Positions 44,334 through 55,080 of a DNA stretch of 64,000 nt are shown piece by piece. Under the pieces are notes generated by a model. The model was not told the DNA's origin and did not search any database. It saw only the letters and a program-made list of their open reading frames with translations. Source of the DNA: Sweltsa coloradensis (lineage: Eukaryota; Arthropoda; Insecta; Plecoptera; Chloroperlidae); contig JAMZAV010000360.1 of NCBI GenBank assembly GCA_024449915.1, positions 310,001 through 374,000 on the forward strand, read 5' to 3'. Every line of letters begins with the position of its first letter. Positions within the stretch are counted from its first letter, which is position 1. The position numbers were made by a program, and so were the translations under genes.

Positions 44334-45575
44334 CTGAAAGAAAGAGTTCAGTCGTGAGGTCTTCATCGGAGCAAGTCTGGCTACTATGTTAGGCAAATTA
44401 CCATAAGAGAAACACACTTAATATATTCTTTAATGAGGACAGGGTGGAAGTTAAAAGAGTTTGCAGTTTGTTTAAACATATTCATAGTACATTCCTATTT
44501 TCTTACTACATATTATCACCTTTTCTATATCAAATAGACCTTTGATAGTTTGTCATAGGACATTGCCAAGTGCGTGTCGAAATTAGTTTTATAAATTTCA
44601 CTGCACCAACCCCCAAAATTATGTTTTAAATAAAAAGCAACTTAAATTTTTAGGGGGCTTTGAGCAAATTTATTGAAAGCCACTTTGAGCATGTATTACA
44701 TAGTTAAAAATCTCAAGGGTCTACTTGGCATAAAAGAGAAGATATGGAAAACAGAAACTCATGTTAAAATGTGAATTATGCAGGCAAAACTTAGTAATAC
44801 TATGTAAACTATTATTATTTATTACACTTTATAAAGTGTCAAGGTTAAGTCTACTGACAATACATGCACGCACACACAAGAGTTGACTCAGTGTGAGGTC
44901 ACAGGTCCAACTCTACTGAACTGAAAGATTTCCAAGGATTTCTTATAATGCTGATCCTTAAAATATCTAGTCAACATTTCTTCACAATGTCTGAATACAC
45001 CTAGACAATCACCAAACTTTGGGCACAGCAGTATTCAGGAATCAGAACTTTATTATTATGTTGTAAACAGCATTATCATTGGGTTTATAGTCGGGTTAGA
45101 GCCAGTGGTCGCTTGTCTCCACAATGTATAGCCGAAAACAAGCCAGTTGGCTAGTATAGTTATGTCAAACAATGAAGCCGTTGAACCACAATGCACTGAT
45201 TTGTGTGCGCCTTGCATTGAAGGCCACAACTAGACTAGCCGACGAGTATTTTTCTGGCGGTACATTGCGGTATACAAGTCATGACTGGTGCAGTGGTGCT
45301 GGGTATAAACCAGACTATAAACTGTATTATACTACTACTATATGTGATTAGCACAAGAGGTTTAACTGCATATGAAAAAGTGTAGCATAGGACCACAACC
45401 TTGAAGCGTGAAATATATTTGCTAGGCCTTCCAAGTTCCTACATATTATTAGAAATACAGAAACAAATCTCTTTAGTAAAGAAGCATGTGCAAATCACAC
45501 AAATCCACTTTTAGCTTAGTGATATGATAAAGAAGAAATTAAAGGTTCAAAGGAATAAAAAACACACAAACACAA

Positions 45576-45625
45576 TATGTACTATATTATTAGCTTCTAA
45601 TATGTACTATATTATTAGCTTCTAA
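45576..45625. repeat. Perfect 25-bp tandem duplication
   Basis: TATGTACTATATTATTAGCT plus TCTAA occurs twice head-to-tail. Confidence 0.95.
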
Positions 45626-45769
45626 CAGCCAGACCAGAGAACCACAACATAATGTTCCCCAAAAAAAGTTAATTTCAATTAGTCAGAGCCAACTAATTAT
45701 GTTTATGTAAATATTCTAGCTCTAAATAAAGTACATACATAGATCTTTTATGTAGTGAGCTACTTTACA

Positions 45770-46100
45770 AGTAATGACAAGATAGTTCAACTGTAATGAC
45801 AGGTAGTAGCCTAGTTTGACTGTCAAGTAGTAATGGGCAAGATAGTCTGACTGGTATGTAGTAAATTGTCAGCTTGTTTAGCTGTCATTGTAGTAGTAGC
45901 TTGTGGGCTAGTTCGATTGTTTCATAATGTGCAATTCAACTGCCTTGTAGAGAATTGTAACTTGTGTGAATGTTCAATTGTAATGCCAAGATGAGCAAGA
46001 TAGTTCGAATATCAAGTAGTCAATTGTGAGCTGGTTTCATTGCACAAGATAGTTCAACTGTTATGTAGTAAATTGTCAGCTAGTTTAACACGTCAACTGT
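45770..46100. repeat. Degenerate intronic tandem repeat
   Basis: Variants of CAAGATAGTTCAACTGT and TAGTAAATTGTCAGCTAGTT alternate for about 330 bp with irregular spacing near 45-60 bp. Confidence 0.6.
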
Positions 46101-46218
46101 TGGTATAATTTTGAAGAAAACATTAATACAAAATTAATACATTAATAACACAATTAGTTGTGCATAGTACACCTTTTGTTGTGTAGTTGTCATGCATGTT
46201 AGGTTAGTGCACACTTAC

Positions 46219-46341
46219 GCCATCACCCATTGAGCACTGTTCACCTGTCTTGGATGGGTCCAAAGGACAAACAAGATCACCAAACTCCAACTCTGACCGA
46301 GACTTCTTCCTCTTCAAAGTGAACTGGCTCTTTTTCACAAT
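46219..46341 (-). CDS. Internal exon of an unidentified cellular gene
   Basis: Minus strand: acceptor TTGATTCTGCCATAG, then 123 bases (41 codons, phase 0 to phase 0), then donor GTAAGTGTGC. The peptide begins IVKKSQFTLKRKKSRSELEF, continues GDLVCPLDPSKTGEQCSMGDG, and is basic at the start. Open frame, matching phases and both splice signals support it. Codon usage looks unlike the surrounding AT-rich DNA. The KKSQFTLKRKKSR stretch could be a nuclear localisation signal (inference). Family not recognised. Confidence 0.7.
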
Positions 46342-46472
46342 CTATGGCAGAATCAAATTACATGTGACCAGATTCCCAAATCTAAATTAAAAACCTTAAT
46401 CCACTTCACAACTAAACCAATTTGTTAGATATTAATTCCTACACTTAATTAATGACTAATACTAAGAATTGA

Positions 46473-46532
46473 CAGTAAGATCTCTCTTATCCGATCTCCT
46501 CTTATCCGATGTTCCGTGTTAACCGAGCCGCC

Positions 46533-46563
<31 letters not shown>

Positions 46564-47386
46564 AAAGTTTTAAATACGTAAATAAAACATAAAAATAATT
46601 ACAGACGCCGCGCCGCACTTTTTTAAATGTACTCGCATACATTTGTAGGCATGCCTTACGAGTGAGTGCAAAGAAGATAGATCGGCGATATATCTCGACT
46701 TTCGAGCAGTGTGCATCAGTCTACTGAGCATATAGAGTTCAGTGGTCAGTGTGCGTCGGGCGCATCGCCGGTAAGCGTCAGTGCCACCCACTGAGCATAT
46801 AGAGGTCAGTGTGCGTCGCGCGCCTGCGCGTGTGCATACGATCCAGCCATCTCACACACAGCTGTTCAAAGATGGTCGTTGTGGAACTAGATGCAATCAT
46901 GTTTCAACCGATTCACGAAATTCGTAATCACGACGCATTGAATTGTTATTCCTGGGCTTATCTTATTTCTTTCCCAGACTTATCTTGCGTCGTGAGCTTC
47001 AGCGCGGGCATAGTAGTGAGAGGTTTTCCCACATGAGAAAGAGAGCTAGGCCTAGGCCTATGTTTGCATTGTAGGCCTAGGCCTACTGCGTCGAGTTTAG
47101 GCCTAGGCCTAGGCCTAGACATACGTTTTTATTACGACATGTAGGCCTAATTGTGTACGTGTGTTCGTGAGCTTGAATTACAAGCTATTAAATCATTTAG
47201 TATACCCTGTATGAAGTGTATCGTGTGTATTTTATGTTCCTTTATCCATTACATGTGTCATATATCATTTTACCACATCAGGCTATGCTACGAGAGCAAA
47301 TAAACAATTGATCCGCGCCATCCGAGTTTTTCGCAAATCCGAGGTGCCCCCGGTCTCATCCAACTCAGATAAGAGAGATCTTACTG
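46473..47386. mobile_element. pogo/Tigger-like non-autonomous DNA transposon
   Basis: CAGTAAGATCTCTCTTATCC at the left end is mirrored at the right end by GATAAGAGAGATCTTACTG. CAGTA...CTTATCC ends are typical of pogo/Tigger elements of the Tc1-mariner group, which duplicate TA; TA follows the right end, while the left flank is GA. Inside are a long A-run (about 46533-46560), a duplicated CTGAGCATATAGAG segment and TAGGCC hexamers. No transposase frame is present. It lies in an intron between the exons at 46.3 and 48.3 kb. Confidence 0.8.
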
Positions 47387-47699
47387 TAATTTGTTGTTTA
47401 TATATTTTTATTTTATTTGGAACGATTTGATGACAGATGGCGGTCCGCAACGTGCATACAAAGGATTTATTTTAATCTACCAAAATAATGTTTAATGCCA
47501 TTCCGATGTTCTAACATCCCTACCCTAAATTTCACATTTAAAAAAAAGATTATGTAGCCTACCAATTTGTAAAAAAAGCTAGTCATCATCAGCAGGTAAA
47601 AATAAATCTGGTGTTAACATTCTCTATTCTTTTCAGCCTCTTCTCCAAGTTGAGTTTATTAAAACCCATTTTACAACATATTGCTTTTTCTGATTAGTA

Positions 47700-48232
47700 T
47701 AGGTAATGAGAAATGGTGATATAAAAACCCAAATTTTGTTTAAAAAAAAAAACGCGTTTTTCGCGATTTAGATAGAATCGGTCATTGTGACCCAGAATCT
47801 ATTCACAATCGATCCCCAACAAAAAAATAAATATTTGTACGCACCGTTATTTTGGTGGACTATATCCGCAGAGTCTGTGATACGCGCCGTTATTTTGCCA
47901 GTCTATTCCCGTGAAACCCGTGACGTCACGGAGCGCTGTTGCGTTGTCGTATGTTTACTGTACCGCCTACCGCATGCGTAATGTTCGGTCTGGACCGGCA
48001 CCTCCACCATCCCCCCGGATTTTACGCACTAAAAGGTTTAATTTCGCGAGTTAATTCGCATTTTGACCAGTTTCATACAATTTTGTTCGTTATTACACGC
48101 TCCCCCAAAATGAGATTCCACGAAATTCGGGTTTTCAAAACATGTATTTCCCATCTGGCAATAAAAAATCAGGCAATAAAACGGACATTTTTAAAAATTC
48201 GCGAATTTTGTTATCACCATTTTTCACTACCT
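47700..48232. mobile_element. Candidate MITE with imperfect inverted termini
   Basis: AGGTAATGAGAAATGGTGAT at 47701 mirrors ATCACCATTTTTCACTACCT near 48213-48232 with about three mismatches. The interior is CpG-rich and contains GTGACGTCAC. Flanking bases are only loosely similar. Confidence 0.45.
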
Positions 48233-48273
48233 CTAGTGATTGGTGATGTTCTGATTGTTTGTTAGGGGTCTAC

Positions 48274-48488
48274 CTTGAGCTTGGTGGTGGGAGTAAGTGG
48301 GACATATCCTAAAGTGGCCTCGGCCTCACGCTTCTCTTGAATAACATCTTTGCCGAGCAACTCTTTAAAGTGTGTGTTAAGGTGACGTCGAAGCAGTGTC
48401 TTGCCAGGTGGGATGGCCAGTAGGCTCGCAAGGAGCTCGGCAGTGAAGCGGGGCTCATAGACAATCAGTCCTCCGTGCACACCCGATC
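48274..48488 (-). CDS. Internal exon of an unidentified cellular gene
   Basis: Minus strand: a pyrimidine-rich acceptor (TTTGTGTTTGTTTTAG) leads into GATCGGGTGTGCACGG. The exon is 215 bases: two bases completing a codon, then 71 codons, ending at CTCAAG before donor GTAGAC, in phase 0, which suits the 46219-46341 exon. The peptide includes GGLIVYEPRFTAELLAS, LLRRHLNTHFKELLGKDVIQ and GYVPLTPTTKLK and looks like a folded helical domain. The frame continues past the donor to a TAA, so a read-through end is possible. I could not name the protein. Confidence 0.7.
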
Positions 48489-49936
48489 CTAAAACAAACA
48501 CAAACTGTTTATTAAAACAACTCGGACTACAAATAGTGGATGGTGCCACGTGTGATTTGGGGCTTCTTCCACCCCCTCCAGTCCCTGTCACCCAATCCAC
48601 ACTCACTCACTCATCTCCACCCCCACCCTTTGCCAACAGCTAACCTAGTTTTTAGTTTCACTCAGTCTCTCTCTCTTTCTCTCTCTCCACTCACTGAGGA
48701 AGGTCACGTGGAACAAAAACGTGTTGATATGTAGTTTATTTGTGTGTTTATTTATATGTTATCTTTCGTGGCGCACCTATTCCATTTTAAGGTAAGCTGT
48801 TGGCACCCTATCTCTTTGTCATTCACAGGGTATAGAGAAGGACTGTGATGTGGTATTTCCTTTGGTTGAGTAAGACCTTAGAGGTCAAGGATATCCACCC
48901 ACATGTAATAAGAATATTACCCAATAAAATAGTGCACTATTTCTAACTATGCGAATTTAAGGCCTTCAATTCAGCTTTATCACACACTTGGAAAACAATC
49001 AATGTTTTCTAAGAAAATATGTTGTGGCTTATTCATACATTTTTATTAGGGCTACCTACTTTTGTAGATTTTTTCAAAACTTCTCATACTGAAACAACTA
49101 GAAAATTGAATGGGGTTTGGCACAGTTCAACCACAGCCATTGCAATAGGGAAGGCTCCTCAGTTGTAGATATTAGCGCTGGTGAAACAGAATCAGTAGAT
49201 ATTCACTTAAAAACACCATTGCCGTTGTTTATACATAACACTCTAAAAAGTAAAAACTTTCTATTCCACAGAGGTATAAAGTTTTACGTTTACTCTTTCC
49301 CGCGATTTTATTGTGAAATGACGTGTGACGTCATAACCCTGTAGACAGCATTGTTTATGAATGAAATTGACCACGGTCTTCAAGGTCACGGAGCTAAATT
49401 CATCTCTCGGCCGTTCACCAGCTTGTGTTAAAACAATAGTTCAATGTCGACATTTTCTTTATTAATGTTATCATAAAAACCATTAATCGTTATGAATGTA
49501 TACACAAATTTGCAAATGTTATACATAGTATCTTCATCTACAAATTATTGTTTATTAGCATTTTAGCATTTTTTAATCATACTCGGAACAAATTTCATTC
49601 CAAAAAGGCTTCTATAAGTAAGATAATCAGCAAAAATGATTTTTTTTTCAATGATCACACTGTGATTGGTTGTAGGGCTAAGACGTATTGCCCTGTTTTT
49701 CCCGCCATTATTACGTGTAAAACTTTATGCTCACTTTTATGACTGAAAATATTTTATAAATAACAAAAATTTGATATTTATGTAATCAGAAACTGGCCCT
49801 GAATACAGTAGAATAATAAAAAAAAGTTTTGAGTCTTCCCTATTACTCACATAAAATATATATACTAAGCTGATAATGCACAAAATAAGGTGGATACTAG
49901 AAGGCAGTGACATGAATTGATCCATAGAGCTACCAT
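48489..49936. other. Probable upstream intron or flank of the unidentified gene
   Basis: A CT-rich tract (48590-48690) includes TCTCTCTCTTTCTCTC. No further exon with convincing splice sites was seen, so the gene's 5' part probably lies beyond or is hidden by insertions. Confidence 0.35.
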
Positions 49937-49944
49937 TAGTACCT

Positions 49945-50216
49945 AGAGTCACCACCATGTCCGGGATTCAAGGCAATTTGAACGAGCAAAGATGTCTTCT
50001 GAGTGTGGCATGGCAGCGCGGAATTCAAACTGGCGGTTGTAGTTTTAACGTACTGAACAGTATATTTATCGGCTTGGATACTGATCTTTTCAATGTTGAA
50101 TCATATCATTTAAGAATGAATGAAACATTGTTTTGGGTTGTTTATAGTCATTACTCATTAAAGGCACTGTAGCAAAGATTACACTATGCAACAATAACTT
50201 CCCTCCCCCCACCCAC
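49945..50216 (+). repeat. Inverted pair arm A
   Basis: GGCAATTTGAACGAGCAAAG and about 250 following bases are repeated in reverse at 52535-52804 with high identity in the first half and weaker identity after that. Both arms share GTATATTTATCGGCTTGGAT. The frame MSGIQGNLNEQRCLLSVAWQ is open here and similar in the other arm, but neither extends beyond the repeat. Confidence 0.8.
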
Positions 50217-50252
50217 AGGCTAGGCCTGTCTGCAATTGTTACGCGATAAATG

Positions 50253-50508
50253 TATGGACAGTGCGAACACCCGCGGATCAACGCCAGAATCAACAAGGCC
50301 GATTAAGAACAACTTTGAATTTACTACTATGTGCCTCGTTACTAGGATGGCTCCAAAATCACCGTTCACAAATTCCGAAGCCAAGAACTGATGAACTTTA
50401 GTCCTCCTAATCAGAAGTTTAAAAAACTTCTGCCTATAACGGGAATCGAACTCTGGACCGCCTGCATCTGAAGTAGAGACGCTAACCACACGACCAACGC
50501 ACTATACC
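50253..50508 (-). mobile_element. tRNA-derived SINE, truncated, same family as 43064-43488
   Basis: On the minus strand the tRNA-like head (GCGTTGGTCGTGTGGTTAGC, box B-like GAGTTCGATTCCCG) is followed by the body containing GATTCTGGCGTTGATCCGCG. It ends at GCACTGTCCATAC without the conserved tail. Confidence 0.85.
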
Positions 50509-50690
50509 ATTGTGGAGATTTGTATTATGTTCAAATATCTCGAAAATCATTTGCAAAATTAATTTGGTTTTTTATTTATAAATTTTCATTAATCGGGAAA
50601 CACTCCCGTAGGTCAAGGTGTAATAGATTATATGTAAATCATCTACAATGCACCCAAAAATCCAGATTTTAAGAAGTTAACCGTCTGGGC

Positions 50691-51422
50691 CCCGATTCAT
50701 GTACATTTACCCGGGTATAGGTGGTATAAGGACGGTATAATGCAGGAATGAGGATAAAGGCCTGGTTAAGTCTGAGCAACTCTCATCCAATCAAAAATTT
50801 CCAATGCAACAACAGACACAACAAATGTTATTTTCCACTGCTTCCACAGCCATGTAAATCAGCAATTAGCAAAGAACACTGAAAATTTGCACCATCTTTT
50901 GTTTTACATTTTTATTTAGTGACAGAAGATTGCGTGAGATCGTAAAAAGAAAAGAAAAGGCGTATTATTGCGTAATTTTGAATAGCTAGGACTATCATAC
51001 TATTTTTTATCTGCATTAGGCTTTTAGTAATCAAAACTAGTTATTTGTGCGGGTTGTGTGTCTAAACAAGGTCGTGCAGGCTAGGGTTGTCTAGAAGAGG
51101 CCTAGGGCTTGTCAAACGTGTAACGTTAGTATTAATTTTATATATTCCTATAGCCTAATGGAACTTTAGGCCTACACTTTTGTATTATGAATAATTTTCT
51201 ACATCTGGGCCTAGGCCCGGGGATGGTTTCTGTTTTCTTTTATGAGAGTAATGACAACTTTTCTCGTTTTACACATAGACGCAAAATTTTAAAATGTCCG
51301 CCATCTGTTTACATATTTTCTTATCCCCGTGCAGGCAGGATAAGTCTCATGAATTGGATTCGGATTATCCGCACTTATACCACCTAAATCTGCTTATCTG
51401 GATAAAAATGTAATGAATCGGG
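50691..51422. mobile_element. MITE, copy 2, with intact inverted termini
   Basis: CCCGATTCATGTACATTT with GTATAGGTGGTATAA at the left is mirrored by TTATACCACCTA and ATGAATCGGG at the right. Length 732 bp, non-coding. Copy 1 is at 12114-12800. The right end abuts a SINE head exactly. Confidence 0.8.
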
Positions 51423-51700
51423 TCCTGGTGGCTTAGGGGTAAAGCACTAGACCGGCAATCGGGAAACCGGGGTTCGATACCCCGCTGGGATGGATTTTGT
51501 AATTTCTGGATTGATTTACATAAAATGTTTTTTTTAAATTTTTAATTAATTAATTAGGCATAATTAAATTAAAAAAAAAAAAAAATTAATTAATTTTTAA
51601 TGGTTTTTACAGGGTTGACTTGGTCGCTTTGATTTACTGTCCCCCACTGAAAATCAGTTATATAACTGAGTGGGTAGACTCTAAATACAATAATTTTTTT
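51423..51700 (+). mobile_element. Second SINE type with a different tRNA-like head but the same tail
   Basis: The head has box A GTGGCTTAGGGG, an anticodon-like loop CCGGCAA, and box B GGTTCGATACC within a well-paired T-arm CGGGG-TTCGATA-CCCCG. The invariant U33 is C and the anticodon stem has a mismatch, so it is not a functional tRNA. After an A/T-rich spacer the tail at 51606-51691 matches the tail of the 43-kb SINE (CTTGGTCGCTTTGATTTACT). Confidence 0.8.
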
Positions 51701-51773
51701 AAAATTATTTATATCTGACATAGTTATTAATATGTAAAGTTATTATTTTAATTCTTGAGCGACTTTTTTAAGG

Positions 51774-52488
51774 GAGCGAAGCGAGCGTTTCCATTTGACT
51801 CTGCCGGAAAAATTAGTCACTGGTTTTTTTTTTTTTGTTTGTTTGTTTGTTTTGTTTTTTTTGTTTGTTTGTATGTCTCGCCATAACGTTCGAACGGAGG
51901 CTCGGATCGAGTTGAAATTTTGACCATCCGCAAACTTCGTTCTCGATTGAATGCCATTAGTTTTGTGGCAAAATCGTTCAAAAAGTTAAAAAGTTACATA
52001 AAGTTAATCGAAAGTTTTTTTCTAAAACTTAACGGGGACAAAATCTGAGATAGCCAAATCATTTAGAATGTCCGTCCGGTCACGAATATGTTAATTTTAT
52101 TTTGATCCGATAAGTAGTGTAGATGGAAATTACATTATAACAAAAGTAACGTTGCCATGGCAACGAAAAGACGCGCGAAGTTTCTAATGCACTGCCACCT
52201 AGAAGTAATCAAAATACTTTCGAGGAAGCAGTCTATTATTTGTCAACAAAGAGTTTAAATATTTTTCCCAATGAGTCAAGGTCCTCTAGATGGCGGTGGA
52301 TTTTATTCACAAAGTAAAGGTTTACACACGGGTTTACCCAAATACCTTGGCAATAATAAATAATATTGGAAACATGGCCCTGTGGACAGCGAACGTCGCA
52401 AATTTTAAAATTTAAAAAAATGTGCAATGTGGGTCTAGCTATAGCACGTGCTCGCTTATCAACGCGTCCAACTGAGCGTTTCCTAGTT
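51774..52488 (+). repeat. Dispersed repeat family R14, copy 2
   Basis: Nearly identical to 14363-15072, with an extra segment around 52374-52400. It ends GAGCGTTTCCTAG, immediately next to inverted arm B. Confidence 0.85.
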
Positions 52489-52534
52489 TATTCTTATAGT
52501 ATTTCGAATTTACTATCTATCTTTATGATCTTGG

Positions 52535-52804
52535 GGGAAGGGAAGTTTTTGTCACATAGTGTAATCTTTGCTACAGTATCCGTAATGACAATAAACAACA
52601 CATTACAATATTTTATTAAAAAAATGTATGATTCAACATTAATAAGATCAGTATCCAAGCCGATAAATATACTGTTCAGTTCGTAAAAACTACAACCGCC
52701 AGTTTGAATTCCGCGCTGCCATGCCACACTCAGAAGACATCTTTGCTCGTTCAAATTGCCGATGGCGGCCCATACTCGGCAGATGGGAGTAGGGACTCTA
52801 GGTA
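52535..52804 (-). repeat. Inverted pair arm B
   Basis: Reverse-oriented counterpart of 49945-50216. The two arms enclose the SINE, MITE and R14 copies. Confidence 0.8.
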
Positions 52805-53137
52805 CTAACAGTATGGTATCTTTATGAATTGATCTGTCATTTCATAAGTGCTCTCCATTTTAATAAGTAATTTTGTGTATTTGTGTAGTTTTATATATTG
52901 TTCTGATATCAATTTAATCAGTGATACCAGAGGAACCAGTGATATTCTTAGTGAGTCAATTCCGATTATATTTAAGTTTATTTGAGTGTTTGAAGTTAAG
53001 AATATTGGGCTTGGCTTATTCCAAACAAAAATCATAATAACAACAAACAAACAAATGAATCCAGAGTACAAAAAACTTTCATTTTATTATCAAAATATTG
53101 ATATTATTAGATATTGATATTGATATAATATTATTGG

Positions 53138-53167
53138 CCCTCGGGCCGTATTTTTGTGGGGCCCCAG
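53138..53167 (+). mobile_element. Probable left remnant of the hAT element split by BEL/Pao
   Basis: GGCCCTCGGGCCGTATTTTT and GTGGGGCCCCAG resemble the subterminal region of hAT elements whose other end is GTTGCCGACCCCTG. The CAGGGG terminus itself is not visible, being replaced by AT-rich microsatellite-like sequence (ATATTGAT repeats). Confidence 0.4.
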
Positions 53168-53589
53168 TGTTGGGGCAAGAGATGAATGGGTGATACATGA
53201 AGATGAAAATGAAACTCTGGAGTGAATGGAGGACCATGTTAAAGATAACAAATGAGTGGACTGTAAATGAAGGCCCTGGTTCAGCAATCCACGGACACAA
53301 TAACACACACTTTGAATGGCAAATCACAAGTAAAAACACTGTATTTATTAATAACTTATCGAAAGTTAACAGAGAATAACACTAGACCATACGAATGGCC
53401 GATGCAGTAAGTAATTTCAGTGTGATGATAAACATTGTTGAAAACAAAGAAACATAGCGTCCTTTTCAACACCAAAGAAATTGATACAAAGTATTAGGAT
53501 GGCGGTGAGCAATAAACAATGAAGTTAAAGTGCACAAATAGTACCAGGATGGCTGTGAACAACAAGGCAGTGCAAGTGTTGCATAAACA
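53168..53589 (-). repeat. BEL/Pao 3' LTR
   Basis: Direct repeat of 59193-59615 with two substitutions and one single-base gap. Confidence 0.95.
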
Positions 53590-53641
53590 TACTGGGGCCC
53601 AAAAAATGAATATTTTTTAAGAAAGGAAACATTGAAACATT

Positions 53642-53935
53642 TTAAGTTGGAAGTGGGCACAATTTCACTATTGGGCGTTTGTAATGTCCTCGAGAAGTCT
53701 TGATTGTGACCACTCGAACCTTTCCATCGTCGCCATGATGTAGAGCGGTGATTACAGCAAGTTGCCACTGGAGAGGAGATAGGTTGTCTTCCTTCACCAG
53801 GACCACTGTGCCTTCTAGAAGATTTGGACTACAACTTGACCACTTCTGTCTTTGTTGCAAAGAGTGTAGATAATCACTTGACCATTTCCTCCAGATGAGC
53901 TGCATGGAGTGTTGAAGTTGCTTCCATCTATTCAA
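53642..53935 (-). CDS. BEL/Pao polyprotein C-terminus (DUF5641-type domain)
   Basis: The peptide has RWKQLQHSMQLIWRKWSSDY near its start, then LLEGTVVLVKEDNLSPLQWQ and KVRVVTIKTSRGHYKRPIVK. This is the typical DUF5641 pattern (W-x-R-W-x2-EYL, G-x-VVLV-x-D, P-x-W-x-L, VR-x-V, RPI-x-KL) that ends BEL/Pao pol. It follows the integrase core with a frame change and is the last coding part before the 3' LTR. Confidence 0.85.
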   Translation of the reverse strand: MNRWKQLQHSMQLIWRKWSSDYLHSLQQRQKWSSCSPNLLEGTVVLVKEDNLSPLQWQLAVITALHHGDDGKVRVVTIKTSRGHYKRPIVKLCPLPT

Positions 53936-54396
53936 CGTATGAATTGAGTTGTCAGTAAGTTGGGTTCTGGTATAGCGGTGATTACCTCGCCGATTAGAAA
54001 ATGACCTGGACTAAGATAAGATATAATATCATTAGGATCATTGTTAAGGGCAATAAGTGGGCGTGAGTTTAAGCAAGCTTCAATCTGTGTAAGTAAAGTT
54101 ACCATTTGTTCAAACGTGAGAGAGTTATTTCCAATTACCCTCTTGAGATGGTATTTCAAGGATTTAACGGCAGCCTCCCATAAACCTCCGAAGTGTGGAG
54201 AACGAGGAGGTATGAAAAACCAGTTACAATTATCGACAGAGCTATGGTTTTTCAGAGTATCTTGATGTAACTTCGATTTTAACAACTTGTTAAGGTCAAC
54301 AAGCTGGTGATTGGCACCAACAAAGTTTGATCCGTTGTCGCTATAAATGTTTGAACATTTACCTCGCCGTGATGTGAATCGATTTTTAAGCAGCAA
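53932..54396 (-). CDS. BEL/Pao integrase core, second half
   Basis: The frame contains YSDNGSNFVGAN with the second catalytic Asp, and FIPPRSPHFGGLWEAAVKSL with the catalytic Glu (in W-E-A-A), followed by EACLNSRPL, all standard integrase core signatures. It overlaps the preceding frame (54386-54931) by a few bases, so the core is split by a frameshift near 54390. With LTRs this similar, an assembly indel is a reasonable explanation. Confidence 0.9.
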   Translation of the reverse strand: MLLKNRFTSRRGKCSNIYSDNGSNFVGANHQLVDLNKLLKSKLHQDTLKNHSSVDNCNWFFIPPRSPHFGGLWEAAVKSLKYHLKRVIGNNSLTFEQMVTLLTQIEACLNSRPLIALNNDPNDIISYLSPGHFLIGEVITAIPEPNLLTTQFIR

Positions 54397-54931
54397 TGAA
54401 TGCCTCGGTAGTCATATCACTGACTAATTCAATGTGGACGGCCTTTGTAGCTAGACACACAAAAATAGCGATGTATGCCTTCAATTTAACTTTGCTACGT
54501 GTAGATCCTTGTTTTACGAAAAACGGTCCTGCGTAATCGACTCCTGTGTTTAGAAAGGGGCTAGCTGGTTGTATTCTAGGAGCTGGAAGTTCTCCCATGA
54601 GTTGCTGCGTTACAGATGTCTTCAATTTGTAGCACAGCAAACACTGATGCAATGTCGATCTCAGGATACGTCTTATGGATGGTATCCAGTAATGTTGTCG
54701 AAGTGATGACGTCAACATTTGTGCTGAAGCATGTAACAGTCGTAAGTGTTCATTCATAATGAGCATTTTAGTGAGATGATGCTGTGGTGGCATTATGATT
54801 TGATGTTTTGACTCAAATGGCAGTAATGATTTTCGGAGTCTACCTCCTACTCTTAAGATGCCTTCACTATCCAAAAATGGATAGAGATTTTTGATGTTGC
54901 TTTTGTTATGAACTTCCTTTGATGCTAACAA
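54386..54931 (-). CDS. BEL/Pao integrase zinc finger and core, first half
   Basis: Near the start GGRLRKSLLPFESKHQIIMP leads into the zinc-binding region (HLRLLHASAQ...QHYWIP...CLLCYKLK; one His is less clear), then PFLNTGVDYAGPFFV with the first catalytic Asp, and CLATKAVHIELVSDM. This is the usual BEL/Pao arrangement. Confidence 0.9.
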   Translation of the reverse strand: MLASKEVHNKSNIKNLYPFLDSEGILRVGGRLRKSLLPFESKHQIIMPPQHHLTKMLIMNEHLRLLHASAQMLTSSLRQHYWIPSIRRILRSTLHQCLLCYKLKTSVTQQLMGELPAPRIQPASPFLNTGVDYAGPFFVKQGSTRSKVKLKAYIAIFVCLATKAVHIELVSDMTTEAFIAA

Positions 54932-55080
54932 AGCTTGGATGTCTGACGCATAAGCTTCACTTTGCGCTATTTTGATGCATACTTTAAGTGAGTTTTGCAG
55001 CTCTGCGGCAGATAGTACGGAGTAATTTCTCTCCGCAGATGGCTTGCGAGCGTTGTAGCAAAAACGAAGACAGTGTGCCG

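Larger units (their letters stand above)
44398..46218 (-). other. Intron of the unidentified gene
   Basis: AT-rich DNA between two predicted exons. It contains a perfect 25-bp tandem duplication (45576-45600, 45601-45625) and a degenerate repeat tract at 45770-46100. Confidence 0.4.

Noticed and set aside
51421..51495. Possible tRNA-Ala(GGC) gene
   Set aside because: The T-arm and box B are good, but position 33 is C, the anticodon stem has a mismatch, and the SINE tail follows. It is a SINE head.
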